A DNA stretch of 64,000 nt from assembly GCF_000264905.1 (NCBI RefSeq), contig NW_006763139.1, positions 970,313-1,034,312 of the forward strand, given 5' to 3'. Shown one piece after another: positions 57,277-64,000 of the stretch (position 1 is the stretch's first letter; each line of letters starts with the position of its first letter). The notes below the pieces were generated by a model. The model had not been told where the DNA came from. It saw only the letters and a program-made list of their open reading frames with translations, and ran no database searches. Made by a program: the position numbers and the translations under genes. Source of the DNA: Stereum hirsutum FP-91666 SS1 (taxonomy: Eukaryota > Basidiomycota > Agaricomycetes > Russulales > Stereaceae).

Positions 57277-57828
57277 ATGGTGAGTATCCCGCTGCTGTTA
57301 TTATTCTGGTTCGACGTACGAGCCCGCAGGCCACACTCCAAAGAGTCTGGATATCCCAGAGGCACTCTTGGGTCGTCTTCGCGATGGATGGCCTGTCGAG
57401 CCGGCGGATGTCGTTGGAACACTTATACTGACTGGGTCCTCTCTGTCTTTGTTTAGGCCAAAGCCAAAGCAGCCCCTCCGCCCTCAAGCGGCGGCAAGTC
57501 CGCCAAGAAGAAGAAGTGGTCGAAGGGAAAGGTCAAGGACAAGGCCCAGCACGCCGTCATGATTGACAAGCCCACCTACGACCGTATTATGAAGGAGGTC
57601 CCCACTTTCCGTTTCATCAGCCAATCTATCCTCATCGAGAGGCTGAAGATCGGTGGCTCTCTTGCCCGCGTCGCAATCAGGCATTTGGAGAAGGAGGGGC
57701 AGATCAAGGCAATCGTGCACCACCACGGGCAGCTCATCTACAGTGCGTGACTTTTCCCTGTTAATTAGCAGACCGTAACTGACTCAACATCTTGGGAATC
57801 AGCCCGCTCAACAACGAGCTCGGATTAG
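57277..57828 (+). CDS. RPS25: 40S ribosomal protein S25 (eS25)
   Basis: The model has three exons (coding 57277-57279, 57457-57742, 57803-57828), giving 104 aa, normal for eS25. The first coding exon is the ATG alone, followed at once by a 177 bp intron (GTGAGT...TTTAG). The body shows the Lys-rich head [12 protein letters not shown], then [36 protein letters not shown] and HHHGQLIYT, the winged-helix core that binds 18S rRNA in the small-subunit head. The last exon supplies RSTTSSD. An intron right after the start is common in fungal ribosomal protein genes and often boosts expression; that role is inferred here. Confidence 0.95.
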
Positions 57829-58713
57829 ATGATTGCTCTTGTATTGGTCTTGTTCGATATGTTCCTCTTTTTCTATGCATGAACCCATGTACTCGCACCC
57901 ACACACCAAAAATACGCTATGCTTGCATCAGAAACATCCAACTCCGAGTGTCTCTTCCGAAAACTTTTCGCTGCTCTAGTGCTCTCGATACCGCCAGTAT
58001 CCATCAGCTCAAATTCTCAGGGTAAGAAGAGGGTTTCATGCCTCGTACGAGCGTCCGCCGTACTGTAAGAGGATATTATGTCGAGCGTCCAGTTTTCTGT
58101 GACACTTCATTCATTGATGTGTGCATGTGTATGCCATTCACAACAGATCTACCGATTATCTCGTTATTCAGGTGCGAGAAGTACACAGTATCAACGTTAT
58201 CAACTCTTCCGCCAGCCTGTCAGCCACTTTTTTGAGTGGTCAGAGGAGTCCAGTCTGTTTGGAGGCGGAGGAGTCCAGTCTGTTTGGAGGCGGAGGGAAA
58301 GCATAGCGGTGTCATGTTCGTCGTGTTATTGACTGTACTGGAACTTCATTGTTTTTGCTTTGTTCTTCTATCCTACGGAACATTACCTCGCCAGCAAGGT
58401 CTTTCCAACCCCCGTAATTGTGGCGAGTCAAAGCCCACTAGAGACCGAATACCAGAAGGCCTTTTCAGGATGATTACCTGCTCGACCAAGCGTCCTCTCA
58501 AAAATCTAAGCAAGGTTTCCGCCGGCAGCCGGCAATTCCCAAGTCTCCACCACGCATTACGGATCCTTCCGGACCGCTCACATTGAAGCCGGTGACGTAT
58601 CCGGGGCACCCCGCATTCATCAATATTCCGCTGAGAGAATCCTATCAGATCCTTGCCCCACCGTCTGTATCATACTTCGTCAACGCCGACCACGACAACG
58701 CTGACTACGAATC
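57829..58713. other. intergenic region
   Basis: 885 bp between two genes in the same direction. It contains a 25-bp tandem duplication at 58243-58292. No gene is seen. Confidence 0.5.
58243..58296. repeat. 25-bp tandem duplication
   Basis: The unit GAGGAGTCCAGTCTGTTTGG plus AGGCG is repeated twice exactly, with the first bases of a third copy. It lies in intergenic DNA. Confidence 0.85.
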
Positions 58714-60981
58714 ATGGCTGAAAACTACTACATCGGGATCGACGTCGGTACAGGCTCTGCGCGTGCTGGTCTCGTCAAATCAGACGGTACTCTAGTCGCA
58801 TCCTCTACCCAGGACACTCAGACATGGCGGGATCATCAGGACCACCGCATCTTCGAGCAATCTACCACGGACGTCTGGAAGGGCATTGCTACTGCTATCC
58901 GTACTGTTCTCTCAGAGTCCAAAGTCTCTCCGAAGGATGTGAAGGGCTTAGGCTTCGACGCAACCTGCTCGCTTGCAGTGACAGACTTCGATGGGGAGCC
59001 CATCAGCGTCACGAAGGGAGAGCCTCTGGGAAAAAAGGGAGAGAGAAACATCATTCTGTGGGCTGATCATCGAGCGGAGAAGGAGGCAGAGCTTATCAAC
59101 AGTAAACATTCTGTTCCGCTAGACTTTGTCGGCGGAACAATGAGCGTATGTATTTTATTTGAACCGCAAGCGCTCATCCAGCTGATCTGTATGCACTTCG
59201 GTTGTCTAGTTGGAGATGGAGATCCCCAAGGTTCTCTGGCTCAAAAACAACATGTCTCCCTCCGACTTTGACAAATGTCAATTTTTCGATCTCCCTGACT
59301 GGCTCACATACCGCGCCACAGGCCTCCCCGCACGCTCCGTCTGCTCCCTCACCTGCAAATGCTCTTACGTGCCCTCCAAGGGTGGATGGCAATCCGAGTT
59401 CCTCGACCGCATCGGATTGCAGCAACTGCACGAGAACGGGTACAAGCAGCTGGGTGCAACGAGGACGGCACATGACGCTGAGGCAGCTCAGGCAGGGGAA
59501 ACCTTCGGAACACAAAAGGAGGACGTATTGACTGCTGGAACGCCCGTCGGGAAAGGGCTGTCGAAAAAGGCGGCAGAGGAGCTGGGTTTGGTGGAGGGCA
59601 CGCCCGTTGGAAGCGGGGTTATTGATGCGTGAGCCATCCTAATTTCCTTTTCTCGCTACGGATGGAACTAATGCACGATTCATCGAATGTTTAGGTATGC
59701 CGGATGGCTCGGAACAGTTGCCGCTCGCCATGAAGAGAATGGGAAATTGTCAGAGCTCGTCTCGTTCGAAGAGTCTGGACACCGACTGGCGGCCTGTGCT
59801 GGAACCAGCACCTGTCACATCGTCCAGGTAAAGTCTTACATCGCATCGCCCTCGTCTTCTGAATTAATCTTATAGTTTACAGAGTCCCGAAGGCGTGTTT
59901 GTCAAGGGCGTATGGGGCCCTTACAAGGTTAGGGCCATTGGTTGTTCTGGATATTGTCGCGTACTGACATTGCGCCTCTAGGGTCCCGTCTTCCCCGGTT
60001 GGTGGATGAACGAAGGCGGGCAGTCCTCTACGGGCCAGGTATGCTTACCAGCCCTCACAAGCTTGTAGTTTCTTGAACCTATTTTCCGCCTAGCTCATTG
60101 ACTTCATGATCACCACCCACCCGGCCTACCCTCAACTCAAAGAACTTGCCGAGCAACGTAAAACGAATATTCATCAAGGTCGGTGAACCCCTGTGTCTGG
60201 TCAAGTTTGCCCGACTGATAATGCATACACTGCAGTTCTTCGCGATACCCTCGAAGAGATCAGGAAAGCTGAGGGTGCAGAATCGTTCACCGAGGTGATC
60301 AAGGACATCCACTTCTACCCAGATTTACACGGTCGGTCACCCTTGCTTCATCCGTTCTCTTCACAAAACTTACTTCGCATCTTATATTAGGCAACCGTTC
60401 TCCCATCGCTGATCCCCGCATGCGCGGTTCCATGATGGGTCTTGCCCTCGTACGCACATTTCTCACCGTCGCACGCAGTCCATTCGACTAATACGATTCT
60501 GGTTACACTCCAGGACGCGACCCTACACGACCTAGCTCGCAAATACGCCGTCACTCTCGAAGCCATCGCCCTCCAGACTCAACACATTCTCACCCAAATG
60601 AATGCCTCAGGCCACTCCATAAACTCCATCTACATGTCAGGCTCTCAAGCCCAAAACGCCTTCCTCATGTCCCTCCTCGCCAACGCTTGCTCCGTTCCTG
60701 TTATCCTCCCGCACTCTTACTCCGCCGCCGTCGTGCTTGGCGCGGCGATGCTCGGTCGTTTCGCAGCGGAGTATGCGAGCGGCAAGAAGTTCAAGGACGA
60801 GAAGGAGCACTGTGAGAGGCTTTGGGGCATCATGGTGGCGATGACGCCGAAGGGAAGTATCGTGAAGCCAGAGGCGTCGAAGAAGGACAGGAAGATTTTA
60901 GACGCGAAGTACAAGATCTTCTTGGAGAGTATTGATATCCAAAAGAGATGGAGGAAGGAGATGGAGGATGCGGCGAAGTGA
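58714..60981 (+). CDS. FGGY-family carbohydrate kinase
   Basis: The model has nine exons (58714-59145, 59210-59628, 59695-59827, 59883-59927, 59982-60038, 60094-60178, 60236-60331, 60391-60449, 60514-60981), giving 597 aa. The N-terminal ATPase half starts [16 protein letters not shown], with [15 protein letters not shown] and [13 protein letters not shown]. The C-terminal half has [45 protein letters not shown] and [13 protein letters not shown]. This set matches the eukaryotic FGGY/ribulokinase-like branch (yeast YDR109C, human FGGY), for which D-ribulose phosphorylation has been shown in some members. Activity on D-ribulose here is inferred from the branch. No targeting signal; cytosolic. 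The C-terminal tail is Lys-rich. Confidence 0.93.
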
Positions 60982-61279
60982 AGCATGAAGTTGATTTTTC
61001 CCTGCAGCAACAGATAGACAAGCGGGCAGCATAGATTGAACGAATCCAAAATGTATCGACATGTATTCTTGCGTTGACTCCGAGACGGTAGATCGTCAAA
61101 TAGATGCGGCTTATTCCATCTCAAGACGGGTACGGCATAGAAGCGGCATGGTGGAATGCATATGCATTTCTGCGTCTGTGCATACAAGTTTTGTGCGAGG
61201 TGACAGCGAAGCAGAGGGTGAAAACGTCGAGGACGTGGCATAGGAAAAGTAAAGACTACAAAGAAGATCCAACAACCCC

Positions 61280-62292
61280 TTATGCCTCCTTGACCTTGAC
61301 GGAACCACGGAGGAGACCAGTCTACATGTCGAGGTAGGTATATCTCAGTAACTTGGTAGGGCAACATGACTAAAAACGAAACACTTACCCGGCGAGCGGC
61401 AATAAGACCGACTTTCTGACCGGGGACGGCAGAGCGAGCGATGGTAGAGGCCTTTCCGATGTGCTGATGGTTACCACCACCGTGAGGATGGTCGACGGGG
61501 TTCATAGCAACACCACGAGTGCGGGGCCAGCTGAAGTTCACGATCAGAAGGAATTCACAGAAATCTAAACCCACGAATACGCACTTGTAACGCTTGGCCT
61601 TGTACTTGTGGAAGGCCCTGCCTGCCTTCAAGAGAGGCTTGTCGATCCTTCCACCACCAGCGACAATACCAACGGTAGCCCTAGCACCACCGCTGACAGT
61701 CTTCTTCGCGCCAGAGGGCAACCGGATGCGGGTCTTGTTCTCCTCAGGGGTGTGTCCAATAACGGTGGCGTAGTTGCCGGAGGTGCGGGCGAGAGCGCCA
61801 CGGTCACCAACCTTCTCCTCAACGTTACAGATGATGGTACCTTCGGGGAGGGCAGAGACGGGAAGGACGTTGCCGACAGAGAGGGCGGCCTTCTTTCCGC
61901 AGTAGACGTAGGCACCGGTGTGGAGACCCTCAGTGGCGATGAAAGTCTCCTTGCGGAGCTTGTAGCGGTAGGGGTCGCGGAAAACGACACGGGCGAGGGG
62001 AGCACCACTGCAGGGCGATAGTTATGTCAATAAACCTCGTAATTCTCCATCCTAACATATTGTGCGTACCGGCCAGCGTCGTGGATAATCTCTTTTACAA
62101 TCCCGCGAACGTAACCGTTGCGCTCGGCGAAGTCGAGGGCACGGAATTGGGCCGGGGTCTTGTTGTGGTGGGTGTGTGCCGAGAACTATACAATTACATG
62201 TTGGAGTGAGCTCGAGTAGTCGCATCCTGCAGGTCTACGATAGAACGTACGATGGCATGCGAGCGCCTCTGAGCCCTGATAACCCTACCCAT
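61280..62292 (-). CDS. RPL2: 60S ribosomal protein L2 (uL2; L8 in animals)
   Basis: The model has five exons on the minus strand (62292-62251, 62185-62070, 62007-61585, 61530-61389, 61321-61280), giving 254 aa, exactly the usual length. The protein starts [10 protein letters not shown] and includes the OB/SH3-like core ([48 protein letters not shown]). It also has the peptidyl-transferase loop [20 protein letters not shown], with the strictly conserved His-rich segment. The C-terminus is [13 protein letters not shown]. uL2 is essential for subunit joining and peptidyl-transfer activity. All splice phases fit. Confidence 0.96.
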
Positions 62293-63774
62293 CGTTAATG
62301 TCTAGAGAGAGCGAGAAGAATCGTCAGAATCAAATCCGGGCAGAGTAGACATCCCAACGTCAGCCAGAGTCGACAGAGCCCATCCACCCTCCATCCAAGC
62401 CGTCTGAGACCGGGTTTTCGCAGGAATGGTGCAGGGGTCGTCTCTGATCGTCTGGAGGTCGCTGGTAATGCAAGGGGGCAGCATAACGACTCACAAAATA
62501 GGTGCTTGACGTTGGCGTTGACGGCGGCGTCGATATCGTGCTGTGCCTCAAGAGACAATTTGGAGCTCCGCCAGTCACGTGCTTTCCGAGGTCTCTCCCG
62601 TGAGTTCGTCGCGTCGCGTTACTGTAGTGGCCGCGACGAAGTTGCTGTTGCCACTTCTATGGACCGTGTCGCTGCCTCCCTCAACGCTAGCTTCGTCATG
62701 TCAAATACTAGATCTACTACAAAGCAAAAAATCAATGCAGTGTATTTGCGCCTTAGCTTAGACACTTAGATAGCAAAGCCCACACAAGTCACCCCCTATG
62801 CTTCCAGCTTCGAGGCTGATGCTCTTTGTCAATGCAGCACCCGAAGCGCTCTGCATAGACTCAAAGTTTCTTCCTTTATTGACGGCGAGTAACAGAACAT
62901 ACACTGGATTTGGACTACGCTCAGAACCGCCGAACGAAAAGGGTAGGAACATCTTCCACAATCGGAGGCGCATTGGGTTTCTACCCTCGACAAGTTCAAT
63001 GCCTTGAAATCCACAGGCCGGGTGGCATGAGGGAACATACTGATATACTCTTCACAGCCGCCACAATCCCTCAAGAAATGAGGATACCAATCGTCATTTC
63101 ATACAGATTGTCATCCCTTCACCACAAAACATTGACACTTCGTTGTTCTCCGAGTTTGCGATACGTCTGCAATCCTCTGGTAGAATAGAAATGCTGTGCT
63201 CTATAATGCTGGGATCATGGACTTCTACCGTCCATAATCACCTTAATCGTACATGGCCTTAGGGGATTAATACTACATATTATGACGCACGCCCTAAGCC
63301 TTCCCTATGGAGGACGTCTGGAAAGCAAGAAATCATGCATTTGAAGCGCTGAGTCAACACTTAGCCCTTCGGTCACACCGTTATGACCCCATCCAGTTCC
63401 CCGTCATTTCCTCCTCACTTGCCCTCACAGACCTCTGGGTCATCGACATCCCACGCACTGACCCAGAATCGGCATCGAAAAACTCAGCACTCTCCAAGCC
63501 CAAAAGGCCTGGAGTGAATCACTAGCGGCAGAGCCGCTGTTCGTATGAGAACTCAGTTAGCGGTGGGAATGGTAGGACTTGGACGTGATGCGAGGTAACC
63601 TGGTCACAGTCCTTCAGGCCCAAGGCCAGAGGGTTAAGGTGAATAGTCCAAACGCAATTAAACGATGATAATTTGGCAACTTTTCTACCCAAATAGAAAT
63701 GGATGAGATTACCAGTGAACTGCTCGGTCAACGCCATCCGAGTGTTGTTCCTCGAACGATACGAGTATTCTTCT
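62293..63774. other. gene-free interval
   Basis: 1.5 kb. The right side of RPL2 must hold its promoter and possibly a 5' UTR intron. A 72-codon ORF at 63307-63525 (plus) has no domain. The rest shows nothing recognisable. Confidence 0.5.
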
Positions 63775-64000
63775 TCAGAGCCCCCATTTCAGCCCCATCG
63801 TCTGTGCAACGAAGCCCCACTTGTCTGCTGCTTCCTTGATTCTACAGAGTTGATAGAGATTGTGAGCATGACAACAGTCATATACAGCGCCACTACAGCA
63901 AAGTGGAAGGGACTCAGAAACGTACTTTTGCTCGGTCGCCTTGCCTGCCCCGTGACCGGCCTTCTTCTCGATCCGTATGAGTTGAGGGTTGGGATTATCG
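63775..64000 (-). CDS. prolyl oligopeptidase, C-terminal part (runs off window)
   Basis: Two exons are visible on the minus strand: 64000-63926 (5' part outside the window) and 63841-63775, joined by an 84 bp intron in phase. The visible C-terminal 47 residues read NPQLIRIEKKAGHGAGK, then IKEAADKWGFVAQ and a Trp/Leu end. This is the C-terminus of S9A prolyl oligopeptidases; the His of GHGAGK is the catalytic histidine of the Ser-Asp-His triad. These cytosolic enzymes cleave after proline in short peptides. The Ser and Asp lie outside the window. The call rests on a short but very characteristic segment. Confidence 0.85.
   Translation of the reverse strand, partial: DNPNPQLIRIEKKAGHGAGKATEQKYVSESLPLCCSGAVYDCCHAHNLYQLCRIKEAADKWGFVAQTMGLKWGL

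Noticed and set aside
60717..61721. 334-codon minus-strand ORF
   Set aside because: It fuses true RPL2 exon sequence with introns and with antisense of the sugar kinase; the spliced RPL2 model explains it.
1..64000. tRNA, rRNA, CRISPR arrays, bacterial-type operons
   Set aside because: No cloverleaf with a T-loop consensus, no rRNA-like stretch and no spaced direct repeats were seen; the window is eukaryotic nuclear DNA.

Overview
The window is nuclear DNA of a filamentous basidiomycete, most likely an agaricomycete. The evidence is protein-coding genes split by many 45-120 bp GT-AG introns, several very small exons, fungal or basidiomycete versions of conserved proteins (Spt4, Med13, GPI3/PIG-A, BIG1, Icp55, glucosidase II beta, eS25, uL2) and F-box families typical of mushrooms and polypores. 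I found no rRNA, tRNA or CRISPR. Gene models below were spliced by hand: frames were carried across each intron and exon lengths checked for phase, but single-base boundary errors remain possible.

Left third (1-22 kb): a lineage-specific gene of unknown function (154-1351, minus), a protein made of three tandem class I glutamine-amidotransferase-like domains (2660-4832, minus), a PHO80-type cyclin (7971-9952, minus), a 13-exon MFS transporter of the MFSD1 type (12136-14714, plus), a paralogue of the first gene (16864-18452, plus), an F-box protein that may carry a spliced-on membrane segment (18839-20939, plus) and SPT4 (21404-22055, plus). Gene density here is low, with gene-free stretches of 1-3 kb.

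Middle (22-40.5 kb): a dense block of housekeeping genes. A diacylglycerol-lipase-like class 3 lipase (minus) and PIG-A (plus) share a 186 bp divergent promoter. They are followed by a degenerate metallophosphoesterase/RRM/RGG protein, the Mediator kinase-module subunit MED13, and BIG1/VOA1 (minus).

Right third (40.5-64 kb): an unknown gene whose 5' end runs into a 1.2 kb AT-rich, almost CpG-free island (43.8-45.0 kb), glucosidase II beta (plus), an unknown two-pass membrane protein (minus), the mitochondrial aminopeptidase Icp55 (plus), an APC-family amino acid permease (minus), a second F-box protein (minus), RPS25 (plus), an FGGY sugar kinase (plus), RPL2 (minus) and, at the right edge, the 3' end of a prolyl oligopeptidase (minus).

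The genes do not form one pathway. Functional links are loose: secretory-pathway quality control and glycoconjugates (glucosidase II beta, PIG-A, BIG1), transcription (Spt4, Med13) and translation (eS25, uL2). The most unusual items are a likely 2-nt exon in the lipase, a cluster of micro-exons in the MFS gene, the triple-domain protein, the pair of intron-phase-matched orphan paralogues, and the CpG-depleted island.
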